Source: Pseudomonas sp. Q11
Lineage (GTDB): Bacteria; Pseudomonadota; Gammaproteobacteria; Pseudomonadales; Pseudomonadaceae
Reading direction: 5' to 3'
DNA length: 64,000 nucleotides
Assembly: GCF_024494355.1 (NCBI RefSeq)
Contig: NZ_JAKNQY010000001.1
Coordinates: 409,127-473,126, forward strand
Positions within the stretch are counted from its first letter, which is position 1. The number at the start of each line of letters is the position of its first letter. A program made the position numbers and the translations under genes. The notes beneath the pieces were generated by a model. It was not told where the DNA came from, did no database searches, and saw only the letters and a list, made by a program, of their open reading frames with translations. Shown piece by piece: positions 17,915 through 26,897 of the stretch.

Positions 17915-18747
17915 AAATGACCATGACGTTCAAACGAAAACTGCTCCAAGCCATTGCCGCGACTACATTCAGTGGCTTGACCGGCGCTGCACAAGCGCAT
18001 TTCCAGATGCTCTACCTCGAGGAAACAGCGCTGCAGCGTGCGGAAAAACTGGAGTTCGCGCTAGTGTTCACTCACCCCTTCTCCGGCGGCCCCACCATGG
18101 CCATGGATGAACCCCGGGCCTTTAACCACACCAGCGCGCACGGCGGGGAAAAAATCAATCTGCTCGAATACTTACGTCCAGTCGAGTGGCAGAGTCGCGA
18201 TAACCGGTCGACGGCCTATCGAGCATCGATCCCACGTGAGCTGGTGCGCTCACTGGGTGACCATATCTTCGTACTCGAGCCCGAGCCTTATATGGAAATC
18301 GAAGAAGGTGTCTACATCCAGCAATTCACCAAGCTGATCGTGAACGTGGGTGGAGTACCCGGTCACTGGGCAGAACCACAAGGGTTGCCGGTTGAGATCC
18401 AGCCCCTGAACAAACCTTATGCCAACTGGACCGGCGGAGTATTCCGCGCCTTGGTGCTGGCCGACGGCAAGCCCGTCCCGTTCGCCGAGATCGAAATCGA
18501 ATACCTCAACCATTCCGTTGATGTCGAGAAAAACGCCTTCGGCCAGCAGGACTACATAACGGCCCCTCAGGCTTCCTTCAAAGCCCTTAGCACCTACTCG
18601 GACTCCCAAGGCATTGTGACCATTGGCCTGCCCCGCGCCGGGTGGTGGGGCATTGCAGCACTCGACATTGGGACAACGAAAACCCACAAAGGCAAAGCCC
18701 TGTCGCAAGACGCGGTGCTGTGGGTGCAGGCCAGAGACATGGAGTGA
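17911..18747 (+). CDS. DUF4198 domain periplasmic protein
   Basis: This 278-residue exported protein (signal about 1-29, mature start HFQMLY) matches the DUF4198 family. Members are periplasmic and often occur with nickel, cobalt or other metal transporters. Segments typical of the family are LVFTHPFSGGPTM with a TonB-receptor-like acidic turn, PVEWQSRDN, and the C-terminal GLPRAGWWGIAAL. The start is a GTG that overlaps the preceding stop (GTGA). It is the last gene of the coupled series. A role in binding metal or metal ligand in the periplasm is inferred. Confidence 0.75.
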   Translation: MKMTMTFKRKLLQAIAATTFSGLTGAAQAHFQMLYLEETALQRAEKLEFALVFTHPFSGGPTMAMDEPRAFNHTSAHGGEKINLLEYLRPVEWQSRDNRSTAYRASIPRELVRSLGDHIFVLEPEPYMEIEEGVYIQQFTKLIVNVGGVPGHWAEPQGLPVEIQPLNKPYANWTGGVFRALVLADGKPVPFAEIEIEYLNHSVDVEKNAFGQQDYITAPQASFKALSTYSDSQGIVTIGLPRAGWWGIAALDIGTTKTHKGKALSQDAVLWVQARDME

Positions 18748-18839
18748 CACAAACCCGTTGCGCGTAATGCCGTGGAGTTGATCATCCTTGTTTCCAGGTC
18801 GAACGTGCCTTGGTTATGCCACAGGACTTGAAACAGAGC

Positions 18840-20186
18840 CTAGGTGCCCAGCCTGATAGTGCCTGGTAGTACGTCCCCGTAGAGTATTGTCTGATGTAGT
18901 GCACTGAGCTGCTGCGGAGAGAGAACGGACCCGGCCAGCTCATTGTACTTGGCGACCAGCTCCTCATCCGACAGGGGATCCTCCGGGTCTCCTTTTCGGG
19001 TTTCCTGAAAGTGGTCGATCTGACGCCCATCCTTTAGCCGTACAAGAAGCCTGGCCATGCGTTTTTTTGGATAGGCTGCCGCCAGTTCTGCATCCTCGGT
19101 GACGGTCACTTTCTGCATTAGTGCACGAATGTCTGACCGCGCTAAGGCGTCGGGTGAAAACGCAGCCAGACGAACACCGCCAAGCAGTAACTGCGCAGCG
19201 ATGCAATATTGGATACTGAAGCGGGCCTCTTGGGCTGATTGGGGATCGGCACGGTTGCACATCTGATAGGTAGCGCCGTACCCGTCTACACGGATTGAGT
19301 CGATAGCGTCGACATCAAAACCTTCTTTTCCCTGCAATAACTTCAGGCCATCGAGTGCTGGGAAGATATGCCCGCAACAACCATGATTCTTGACCGTCAT
19401 CCGCGTAATGGGCGTCCACTCGCCAATTCCCTCGAGTGCCGTTCGCCAGTCTCCGTTGGAGACGCTGGTTGCCGCAGCAAAGCCCTTGTCACCATGAAGG
19501 CTATCCAGAGAAGCCGTCACGCCATTAGCCGCAGCGATACCCGCGAGGATACCGGCATCCGCGGCATGGCCGGGGTGTAGCGCCTTCGCCATACCACCGT
19601 CCTGGAGATTTTGCTGGTGTCCACCAGCAAAGCTGCTCGAGAGAGCAATAGCATGCGCGATTCGATCCGCATCAGCACCCAAGATCATGGCAGTCGCCAC
19701 TGCGGCACCTATCGTGCCAACGGTCGAGGTGGTATGCCAGTAACGATAGTGGCTGGGTTGAACAGCCAGGGAGATCCGGCATCCGACCTCATAGCCAGCG
19801 ATGATCGCGCGATGCAGTTGTGCAAGTGACACACCTTTGTCCTGAGCGACGGCCAGCGCGGCGGAAACGGTCGGACTGCCCGGGTGATACCCGCCGTCCT
19901 TAAAGATGTCGTCAAATTCGACCGTATGGCTTGCAATGGCATTGAGCAGCGCAGAAGTCCGCGCAGAACCGAACTGACCGTTCACGTAGCAGATCGCATT
20001 ACCCTGTCCTAGTTGGGAGGAAAGGGCTTCAGCCAGCAGAGTTGCGGGGGGCAATACACAGCCGGGTAATGTTGTGGCAAACCAATCGAGGATGACGCGG
20101 CGCGTAGCCCACGTCACGTTTTCGGTCAGGTCGCGGCTTTGCCAACTGGCCGCTGCATTGGCCAGCACTTTAATTGGATTGGTCAT
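18840..20186 (-). CDS. MmgE/PrpD family protein
   Basis: This 448-residue protein belongs to the family of 2-methylcitrate dehydratase, cis-aconitate decarboxylase and iminodisuccinate epimerase. It shows the family's all-helical domain (ILDWFATTLPGCVLPPA; ASHTVEFDDIFKDGGYHPG) and the C-terminal HGCCGHIFPALDG region. AAGGGG precedes the ATG. It is encoded 17 bp after the CaiB-type CoA transferase on the same strand, so the two are very probably co-transcribed. It likely acts on a carboxylic acid or its CoA ester made or used by that enzyme. Members differ in reaction, so I do not assign one. Confidence 0.85.
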   Translation of the reverse strand: MTNPIKVLANAAASWQSRDLTENVTWATRRVILDWFATTLPGCVLPPATLLAEALSSQLGQGNAICYVNGQFGSARTSALLNAIASHTVEFDDIFKDGGYHPGSPTVSAALAVAQDKGVSLAQLHRAIIAGYEVGCRISLAVQPSHYRYWHTTSTVGTIGAAVATAMILGADADRIAHAIALSSSFAGGHQQNLQDGGMAKALHPGHAADAGILAGIAAANGVTASLDSLHGDKGFAAATSVSNGDWRTALEGIGEWTPITRMTVKNHGCCGHIFPALDGLKLLQGKEGFDVDAIDSIRVDGYGATYQMCNRADPQSAQEARFSIQYCIAAQLLLGGVRLAAFSPDALARSDIRALMQKVTVTEDAELAAAYPKKRMARLLVRLKDGRQIDHFQETRKGDPEDPLSDEELVAKYNELAGSVLSPQQLSALHQTILYGDVLPGTIRLGT

Positions 20187-20203
20187 CGAGAGCCCCTTGA
20201 CAG

Positions 20204-21397
20204 TCAGTTGACAACACCCGCTACTCGCAATGCTTCAATCTCCTCGCTCCCGTAGCCGAGTTCTGCAAGAATTTCGGCGCTCTGAGCACCAACGGGTTGC
20301 GGTGTAAGGGTGATCTGCGCAGGGCTGTCAGACAGACTGAATGCCGCAACTGGAACCGTCAGTCCATCGATTGCGCCGTTCTCTATTGCGTGTCTATGCA
20401 GCACATGCCGGCTAGCGACCTGACTGTCAGAAAGGGCTTCTTCCAGACGGCGAATGCGAGCAGCTGGGATGTGCCTTGACTGTAAAAATGCCTCCCAATA
20501 ATCCGCAGACATCGTACCGATGATTTTTTTCAGCACCTGTGCCTCTTGCGCATGCGCGTCCAGACGTTGATTGTTATCGGTCTTGATCATGTCCTCGCGA
20601 CCGAGTGCCGTCCATAGACGACGCTGTTGATTGAGGTTTGAGGCACCAATCATCAGCGGGGCATCGGTCGCCTGATAGCAGCCGATCGTTGCAAATGGGA
20701 AAGTGTTGCCCTTTTGCTCTGGATGCTTGCTATTCCAGAGGAATCCGGTGAGGTGAGAGCTGGTCAATATCAGCGCTACATCCAGCATGGAAACATCAAT
20801 AAACTGGCCCTTCCCTCCATTTCGTTCCCGCTGGAAAAGCGCTGTCGCGATTGCATACGCCGCTGTCGTGCCCGTCGCATAGTCCACAACAGGCGCCCCT
20901 GATTTCAAGGGTCTGCCATCGCCGTGGCCGGTCATCGACATCATGCCGGAAAAAGCCTGGATCACGTTGTCATAGGCTGTCTGCTCCCGCCGAGGTCCGG
21001 TCGAGCCAAAAGCCGAAATAGAGCAATAAATCAGCTTGGGATTGAGCTTTGACAACTCATCGTAACCCAACCCCAACTCATCGAAAGCACCCGGGCGATA
21101 GTTTTCCACAAACACATCGGCCGTAGAGATAAGCCGCTTCATCGCCTCGCGTCCCTCAGCAGTTTTGAGGTCTAGAGCCAATGTTTTCTTATTGGATGCC
21201 TGGGCCATGAAAGCAGTACCCATGCCAATATCGTTCAGCGCGCGATCAGAGCCCTGCATGCGCGCTTGGTCGGGATCATTGGGTGACTCGACCTTGATGA
21301 CTTCAGCACCCAAGACGGCCATCTGATAGCTGGCAAAGGGACCTGCGAGTACATGCGTCGTATCCACGACACGAATTCCATCAAATGCTTTAGACAT
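20204..21397 (-). CDS. CaiB/BaiF family (class III) CoA-transferase
   Basis: This 397-residue enzyme moves CoA between carboxylic acids in the cytoplasm. The N-terminus (FDGIRVVDTTHVLAGPFA) and the long FVENYRPGAFDELGLGYDEL segment are classic. The nucleophilic Asp of class III transferases is in TAYDNVIQAFSG (about residue 165-170). Length is as expected. It is followed by the MmgE/PrpD gene and preceded by a Bug-type carboxylate-binding protein. A function in activating an imported di- or tricarboxylate is therefore likely, but is inferred from context. Confidence 0.9.
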   Translation of the reverse strand: MSKAFDGIRVVDTTHVLAGPFASYQMAVLGAEVIKVESPNDPDQARMQGSDRALNDIGMGTAFMAQASNKKTLALDLKTAEGREAMKRLISTADVFVENYRPGAFDELGLGYDELSKLNPKLIYCSISAFGSTGPRREQTAYDNVIQAFSGMMSMTGHGDGRPLKSGAPVVDYATGTTAAYAIATALFQRERNGGKGQFIDVSMLDVALILTSSHLTGFLWNSKHPEQKGNTFPFATIGCYQATDAPLMIGASNLNQQRRLWTALGREDMIKTDNNQRLDAHAQEAQVLKKIIGTMSADYWEAFLQSRHIPAARIRRLEEALSDSQVASRHVLHRHAIENGAIDGLTVPVAAFSLSDSPAQITLTPQPVGAQSAEILAELGYGSEEIEALRVAGVVN

Positions 21398-21653
21398 GGA
21401 TCCTCACCCACTTATCACTACGCGAACCCTGTGCGGAAGACGAACTTGCCAGTCAAGTCTTGCTCTCGTTCTCTCACGAAAGCGATCCCGGAGGCAGCAG
21501 CCCTCAGTTGATCCGTCTTCACAGGGAAATCTGTTTTTAGAACTTTCCTGGCAACTGGCGCCTAACTTGAAACCGGCCCACCCACCAGTCGATCATTTAG
21601 CGAGGCGTTAACCCATTCAGACTCAACCTGACACCCGTTGAAAACCAGCAACT

Positions 21654-22652
21654 TCACTGAATATAACCGGCTGCTTTAAGCTGGGTTTGCGCTACATCCG
21701 TTACGCGATTGACAAAATCCGTGTACTCCCTTGGGCCCATCCAAGAGTCCACGACACCGGCATTGCGAGCATAATTCTGATACTCCTCTGACCGCATCGC
21801 CTTGTGAATAGCATCAGCAATCTTCTGCTGTGTCTCCTTTGGAATATTCGCAGGTCCAAACACTCCACGAACCTGCAGCCAACTGGTGTCGACTTGATAT
21901 CCTTGCTCTCCAAAGGTAGGCACATCAGGTAAACCAGTGAGACGATCCTCTCCCAGTACGCCCAGGCCGACCAAACGACTTGCATCGAAGAAGGAACTAA
22001 CGGCGCCTAGATTTGAGACACCGACATCAATGTGTCCCCCCAACAGTGCCGCAACAATATCCGGGGTAGAGTTAAATGCGATCCAATTAAACTTTACACC
22101 AGCGGCCTTCTCTAGCATCGTGATGCCAATGCTCTGCATGGAGCCTGCCGGCCCAAAGCCACCCACATTGACCTGCCCATTTTTTGCCCTGGCCATCGCC
22201 ACCAGGTCATTCAAATTCTTCATATCGGAACCAGACTTGACGAACAGCAAGATCGCGTCTTCCTGTGTCGACGCTATCCAAGAGAAATCATCAATGGAGT
22301 ATGTCCCTCTGAGATTCGTAAGCATGCTCGTAAAGTGCGACAACGTGTTGACACCGAGCGTCAAGCCATCTGGCTTGGCAGAGAGAATTCGCGTCATCTG
22401 TGCTGCGCCGCCACCACCAGGTGCATTGATGACTACCACTTTCTGACCAATCTCCGGCTCTAAAGTCTTTGCCAGCGTTCTGATGAAGACATCTGCACTG
22501 CCACCCGCTGCCGTGTGCATAATCATGTTTACGGGACCGCTGGGCCAGTTGCTTTCGGCCAGTGCGACGTCAATACCACAGAGCATTGTCACGGCAGCAA
22601 GTGTGGTTGCACTCAGGTAGCGGCGAGCGCTCTTTACAGTTTTACTTAGCAT
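21654..22652 (-). CDS. Bug/TctC family solute-binding protein
   Basis: This 332-residue periplasmic protein (signal about 1-32) belongs to the tripartite tricarboxylate transporter binding proteins. The ligand loops are visible: WPSGPVNMIMHTAAGGSADV and NAPGGGGAAQMTRI, which in this family hold the carboxylates of di- or tricarboxylates. AGGAG lies before the ATG. No tctA or tctB follows directly; the nearest pair is at 28228-30261, about 6 kb away in the same orientation. It could pair with those subunits or serve an unlinked transporter. It precedes the CaiB gene by about 256 bp on the same strand. Confidence 0.88.
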   Translation of the reverse strand: MLSKTVKSARRYLSATTLAAVTMLCGIDVALAESNWPSGPVNMIMHTAAGGSADVFIRTLAKTLEPEIGQKVVVINAPGGGGAAQMTRILSAKPDGLTLGVNTLSHFTSMLTNLRGTYSIDDFSWIASTQEDAILLFVKSGSDMKNLNDLVAMARAKNGQVNVGGFGPAGSMQSIGITMLEKAAGVKFNWIAFNSTPDIVAALLGGHIDVGVSNLGAVSSFFDASRLVGLGVLGEDRLTGLPDVPTFGEQGYQVDTSWLQVRGVFGPANIPKETQQKIADAIHKAMRSEEYQNYARNAGVVDSWMGPREYTDFVNRVTDVAQTQLKAAGYIQ

Positions 22653-22965
22653 CTTCTGACACTCCTACGATTTTATTTTTTTAGTACTCGATATGGGGCC
22701 AGCCCCTGCACCAAGGCTCGCAAAAAGCAACCCGAAACGGTACTGACGATTTGTCAGCCAAAGGCGGCGTTTATATTGGGCAGAGCAGTAAACAAATGAG
22801 GGCAGCATCTGACCTTTTCAGCACAGCGTTACTTTGCACGCCCTCAGCGTTAGCAGATAAACATGGAAGCAGTTGACCGCTATGGCTTAACAGCACCGAG
22901 AGAACATCAACGGATCGCCCTCTTGTACTACTGCTCCACGATCAGCAACTCCACAGTGTTAATAA
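22653..22965. other. Intergenic region upstream of the Bug-protein gene
   Basis: This 313-bp stretch lies between the 3' end of the LysR gene and the start of the leftward Bug gene. I see no coding sequence. It holds one good candidate LysR-type box (22743-22757) and AT-rich sequence near 22670 just before the Bug ribosome site. Confidence 0.6.
22743..22757. promoter_or_regulatory. Candidate LysR-type operator (T-N11-A dyad)
   Basis: CTGACGATTTGTCAG is a perfect CTGAC-N5-GTCAG dyad containing T-N11-A, the core of LysR-family boxes. It is about 90-105 bp upstream of the Bug gene start codon, the usual place for a LysR recognition site, and the LysR gene is immediately adjacent. Confidence 0.45.
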
Positions 22966-23853
22966 TTAATCCGTCATCGCCAACAGCTCTCGCATCCACG
23001 AAAGGAATTTCAGCAACGGCTCAGATGGCCGCATTTTTCGCGGCCACGTCAGATAATAACTCTCACCGGTTTTATAAGTATGCTCGAAAGGGGCGATAAA
23101 ACTTCCATTCTTAATCTGGCGTTCGACAAAGGCCTTGACGGCGATAGCCATCCCAATATTCATCGATGCGGCCTCGTAAGCCAGCGCTGAATTATCAAAG
23201 CGAATACCTGCATCGGCGTCGACGCCCGCATTGACCGATGACAGCCAGCTTGCCCAATCGTTTGGGCGCGCCATGGAGTGAAGCAGACGTATATGGGAAA
23301 GATCCTGCGGCGATTCGAGCTTCGCGGACTCCATCAGCATCGGCGAGCATATGGGAATCAGCTCAATATCGACGAGCTTTTCCGCATGCAGGTCAGGCCA
23401 ATCCCCATGGCCCGAGCGAATCGATGCATCAATGTTTTGTGTTTCGAAATCCACCGGAGCCAACGAGGATGAAAGCCTGACCTCAATTGATTCGTTGACA
23501 TCATGAAAGTTAGCGAGCCGGGGAATCAGCCATCTCTGCGAGAAGGTGGTATAGGACTGGATGGAAAGAATATTCCGTCTTCCTCTGCGTGAAACTTTAC
23601 GCGCCGCGTTGCTGATGTCCTGGAAAGCGTGCGTAATGCCCTCGTAAAGTTCCTTGCCTTCCCGCGTCAGCTCGATCCCCCTGTGCAAGCGTCGAAATAA
23701 GGCGACCCTAAAATACTCCTCGAGCACCCGCACCTGACGACTGACGGCGACCTGCGATACGTTCAACTCTTCTGCAGCCGTTGTCAGGCTACAAAGCCGG
23801 GCAGCAGCCTCAAAAGCTCTCAAAGGATTCAGCGGGGGAAGTGGATATTTCAT
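22966..23853 (-). CDS. LysR family transcriptional regulator (GcvA-like)
   Basis: This 295-residue regulator has an N-terminal winged helix (about 5-65; LTTAAEELNVSQVAVSRQVRVLEE is the recognition region). A periplasmic-binding-protein-like effector domain follows (about 90-290). The PLPPLNPLRAFEAAARLCSLTTAA opening is typical of the GcvA/AmpR-like subgroup. It is transcribed leftward, in the same direction as the Bug, CaiB and MmgE genes, and a T-N11-A dyad lies in front of the Bug gene, so it probably controls them. Lower GC than the flanking genes suggests the block was acquired together. Confidence 0.88.
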   Translation of the reverse strand: MKYPLPPLNPLRAFEAAARLCSLTTAAEELNVSQVAVSRQVRVLEEYFRVALFRRLHRGIELTREGKELYEGITHAFQDISNAARKVSRRGRRNILSIQSYTTFSQRWLIPRLANFHDVNESIEVRLSSSLAPVDFETQNIDASIRSGHGDWPDLHAEKLVDIELIPICSPMLMESAKLESPQDLSHIRLLHSMARPNDWASWLSSVNAGVDADAGIRFDNSALAYEAASMNIGMAIAVKAFVERQIKNGSFIAPFEHTYKTGESYYLTWPRKMRPSEPLLKFLSWMRELLAMTD

Positions 23854-24005
23854 TCAATCACCCGTAAACGCGGTAATTATTCCAAATAGAAAAAACATCT
23901 TCATAGCTTTAAGAGCAACGCTCATCACTAAAGATATCAGCCACATTCAATTAACCACGTTTAAAGCACCTGATGCATCGAACCTGCCCCGAGGGGAGGT
24001 CCGAT

Positions 24006-25256
24006 TCAAAGGAGGTTGAGCGGGTAACTGACGATCACTCGAGCGTCGTTAGCGTCACGGGAGAAGTCAGACCGATAGGTAGCACTACGCAAGCGCATGC
24101 CCAGTCCTTTTAGCGCCCCACTCTGAATCACGTACTGCAACTCGATATCGAGTTCGCGCTCACCTCCTGAGTCAGCGCCCCGGACTTCCGCACCACTGCC
24201 TCGCAGGTAACGAGTCATAAAGGTCAGGCCGGGAATACCCACTTTAGCGAGGTCAAAGTCGTAGCGTAGCTGCCAGGATTGCTCATCCTTTTCGGCGAAA
24301 TCTCCGATCTGAACAAAGTTGACCAGGAAGGGGTTGGAACCCGCCACATAGGGAAAAGCCGAGTCGCCCGACATCAACTGGTAACCAACGCCCAGCGAAT
24401 GTCCGTTCAACTTGTATGTACCGATCGCGCTAAACGCCCGGTTGTCGATAGCTCCGCCCTGCGCCAGCCCTTCATCGTCACTCAGGAAAAAGCGGATATC
24501 GCTGTTGAACGCCCCCCAATCTCCCTTACGCCGGTCGGTAATACCAAAGAACTGCTGCCGATAGATATCCTCGAAGCGAGCGTATTGGTAACTGAGGCTA
24601 GTGGTCTTCAAAAACTGATAGGTGAGCCCCATCACATCGAATTCCCCCCCATCCAGAGATCCACTAAAACGGCGATTTTTGTTATTGAGCGCCAAGCCTT
24701 CGTCGCCAGTCTGATCGCGTTGAACGGTGCGCTGGATTTGCGCCCCCGTGAACTCAAGCCCTTTCAACTCTCGCACCTGGAGTTGCATCCCTTCGAAGGT
24801 TTGCGGCAGCAGGCGGCCATCGTTAGCCTGCAGCGTGGGCCACTTGGGCAACAGGGTCCCAACCTTGAACTCGCTATTGGATGCACGCAGATTGAAGGTA
24901 CCACCGGCCTTTGAGTAGGTATCAGGCACCTCGCCGTCATCCTGCACCGGCAGAAGCCCAGTACCAGCCCGACCGGGGCTGGAATCAAGCTTTACACCGA
25001 GCATACCAATAGCATCGAAGCCAATACCCACCGTCCCAGGGGTGTAGCCAGACTGGTACCGCAGAATAAAACCTTGGGCCCACTCTTCTCGCTGCGACTG
25101 CCCACTCCCCTCCCTGAAGTCACGATTCATGTAGAAGTTTCGAAGTTCAAGCGAGGCTTTGCTGTCATTTAGAATGCCTTCTGCGAAGACCGATGGAACA
25201 CTGGCAGCAAGTCCCGCCCCTACTACGCACAAGGGCATCTTTTTTATTAGTGTCAT
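24006..25256 (-). CDS. OprD family outer-membrane porin
   Basis: This 416-residue protein has a signal peptide (about 1-25, cleavage after VFA) and the OprD-family body. It shows LELRNFYMNRDF near the N-terminus, EEWAQGFILRYQSGYTPGTVGIGFDAIGMLGVKLDS, and a barrel ending in VSYPLNLL. Pseudomonas OprD-type channels take up amino acids (OccD) or cyclic and aromatic or dicarboxylic acids (OccK). The DSSPGR...TGLLP loop region fits the carboxylate-taking side, and carboxylate transport genes lie on both sides. It would supply the periplasmic Bug protein with substrate. The specificity is inferred. Confidence 0.9.
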   Translation of the reverse strand: MTLIKKMPLCVVGAGLAASVPSVFAEGILNDSKASLELRNFYMNRDFREGSGQSQREEWAQGFILRYQSGYTPGTVGIGFDAIGMLGVKLDSSPGRAGTGLLPVQDDGEVPDTYSKAGGTFNLRASNSEFKVGTLLPKWPTLQANDGRLLPQTFEGMQLQVRELKGLEFTGAQIQRTVQRDQTGDEGLALNNKNRRFSGSLDGGEFDVMGLTYQFLKTTSLSYQYARFEDIYRQQFFGITDRRKGDWGAFNSDIRFFLSDDEGLAQGGAIDNRAFSAIGTYKLNGHSLGVGYQLMSGDSAFPYVAGSNPFLVNFVQIGDFAEKDEQSWQLRYDFDLAKVGIPGLTFMTRYLRGSGAEVRGADSGGERELDIELQYVIQSGALKGLGMRLRSATYRSDFSRDANDARVIVSYPLNLL

Positions 25257-26011
25257 TGCAAGTACCTAAATGGACCGGACACCGCAGCCAACCGCGGAAC
25301 TGGTCAAGGGTGGGTGGAGGAAAACGAAACAAATCACTCGGCAAGCCGAGACCTGGCGCGCCAACTCGCACGCGCATGATGGCTCGCTAGGAATTACCCA
25401 ATCGGAATCAATTCAAATAGGCGACTGCATGATTGGAATTGATTATTCATTAATATGGAGAACACGCCTATCCGGAGACAAAGAGCCTATTAAACAGAAC
25501 ACTGAATACTTGACATGACGCCACATGAGATTTACTACGACTCGATCATCACGGGCGAGCGCCAAGCAATATACAAATACCGAGGAGCGCCGCAACGGAG
25601 CCTTAAGATAGGGAATGTTCATAGCGACCTATTTGTTGTTATGAGTCTGAAATGAAACGTTCATCGATTATGCAATCGAAATTCGAATGGTCAACCGAGC
25701 CGTTCCACTCCTTGGAACAGCAAGCTGCCTGGAGGACGGACATCAGGTCATCTGGAATTCCCCCCGCCTGGGTGCAGGATTGGTTTTGATTCAATTAGCC
25801 GGTGCCCGCGTTCCACCTGGAGGACCTGTTCAAGCGAGCTGCGCCTTGACGCAACTGAACGACCATGCGTTGATGCTGCGTTGCCAAAAAGAGGGCAGAG
25901 CATCAGTCGCGACCGCAATAAGCCAGCCAAAGGTTGCGCCGTGCCGGTGTCGCTCATTTGCCCGCCGTGCGCCTACCGGCAGTACCGCTCATCCGGAACC
26001 CACAGAGCGCC
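25257..26011. other. Long intergenic region between OprD and IclR genes
   Basis: This 755-bp divergent region is much longer than the others here. Short open frames exist on both strands (for example 25748-25957 on the minus strand), but none resembles a known protein or has a convincing ribosome site. A 9-bp inverted repeat at 25406-25444 is the clearest structure. The right part (from about 25690) has higher GC and could be a decayed gene, but I cannot identify it. Confidence 0.5.
25406..25444. promoter_or_regulatory. Candidate operator: 9-bp inverted repeat
   Basis: AATCAATTC (25406-25414) and GAATTGATT (25436-25444) are perfect inverted repeats with a 21-bp gap. They lie about 150-190 bp upstream of the OprD start and in front of the divergent IclR gene. 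The two halves also share GGAAT-N2-ATT in direct orientation. Confidence 0.35.
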
Positions 26012-26854
26012 ATGACAATGACCACCAAACAATTTTACGCATTGGAAGACGCCAACAACGGTGCGATGCTCCCGGGCATTCCCGGTCAAGGCAAGTCAAC
26101 ACCAAATCGGTCCCTGGAGCGCGGCCTGGATTTGTTGAGGGCTTTTCGTCCGGGTAGTGAATACCTGACTAACGGGGATCTAAGCGAAAGGACCGGCCTC
26201 TCCAAGTCGACCGTAAGCCGCCTCACACAAACGCTAGTCCGTGCAGGTTTCCTGGACTACGACCCAATCAGTGGTGCCTATCGGCTAGCATCTTCCTTGC
26301 TAAGTCTGGCGCACACCCTGTATCACGGAAGCTCTCTGGTACGGATATCGGAACCGCTGATGCGTCAAGTCGCCAGACAACTCCAAGTGAACGTTGGATT
26401 AGCGGCCGCGGACGGCGATGAGATGGTGTATATCGAGTCGATTAGGCTCGGCGCGCGCAAGTCTCCGCGCATCGTGGGAACAGGGCAGCGTCTGCCCATA
26501 GACCTGACCGCACTGGGACGGGCTTATCTGTCAGTTCAGGATGAGGTTCGACGCGAATCGCTGCTGGAACATTTCAAAGCACGGCGATGTGCTTCCCGCT
26601 GGGCAGAGTTGAGCAGAGAGATCAACGATGCCATTCAAAGCGTTATGTGCCATGGTTACTGCGCAGCCTCCTGGCAGCCTCAAGTGGTATCAATAGCCGC
26701 CCCGCTTAATCTACCCACTTATCGCACCCATGCACTCAATATCAGCCTCTCAACCACCGAAAGTATCGACAAGGTGATCACGCGCTATTCGGGGCCTCTG
26801 CTTGAGTTGACCGAGACGATCAGGAGCCAATTGAGCGACCGGAATGATTCATGA
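26012..26854 (+). CDS. IclR family transcriptional regulator
   Basis: This 280-residue regulator has an N-terminal extension of about 30 residues and then the winged helix (about 32-92; SERTGLSKSTVSRLTQTLVRAGFL is the recognition region). The effector domain is about 105-278, with LPIDLTALGRAYLS being the family pattern. The frame is open upstream from 25934; I use ATG at 26012 (MTMTTKQ), with ATG 26018 as an alternative. It is the only rightward gene between the OprD gene and the convergent AbrB-type gene. It likely controls the OprD porin and/or the transporter genes nearby. Confidence 0.87.
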   Translation: MTMTTKQFYALEDANNGAMLPGIPGQGKSTPNRSLERGLDLLRAFRPGSEYLTNGDLSERTGLSKSTVSRLTQTLVRAGFLDYDPISGAYRLASSLLSLAHTLYHGSSLVRISEPLMRQVARQLQVNVGLAAADGDEMVYIESIRLGARKSPRIVGTGQRLPIDLTALGRAYLSVQDEVRRESLLEHFKARRCASRWAELSREINDAIQSVMCHGYCAASWQPQVVSIAAPLNLPTYRTHALNISLSTTESIDKVITRYSGPLLELTETIRSQLSDRNDS

Positions 26855-26897
26855 AGCTCAACAGGCGTGCACCTCTCATCAGCGCTTTTGCCACTCG

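Noticed and set aside
25687..26157. Open frame on the plus strand overlapping the IclR start
   Set aside because: No family resemblance, no good ribosome site, and it overlaps the clear IclR gene in another frame.
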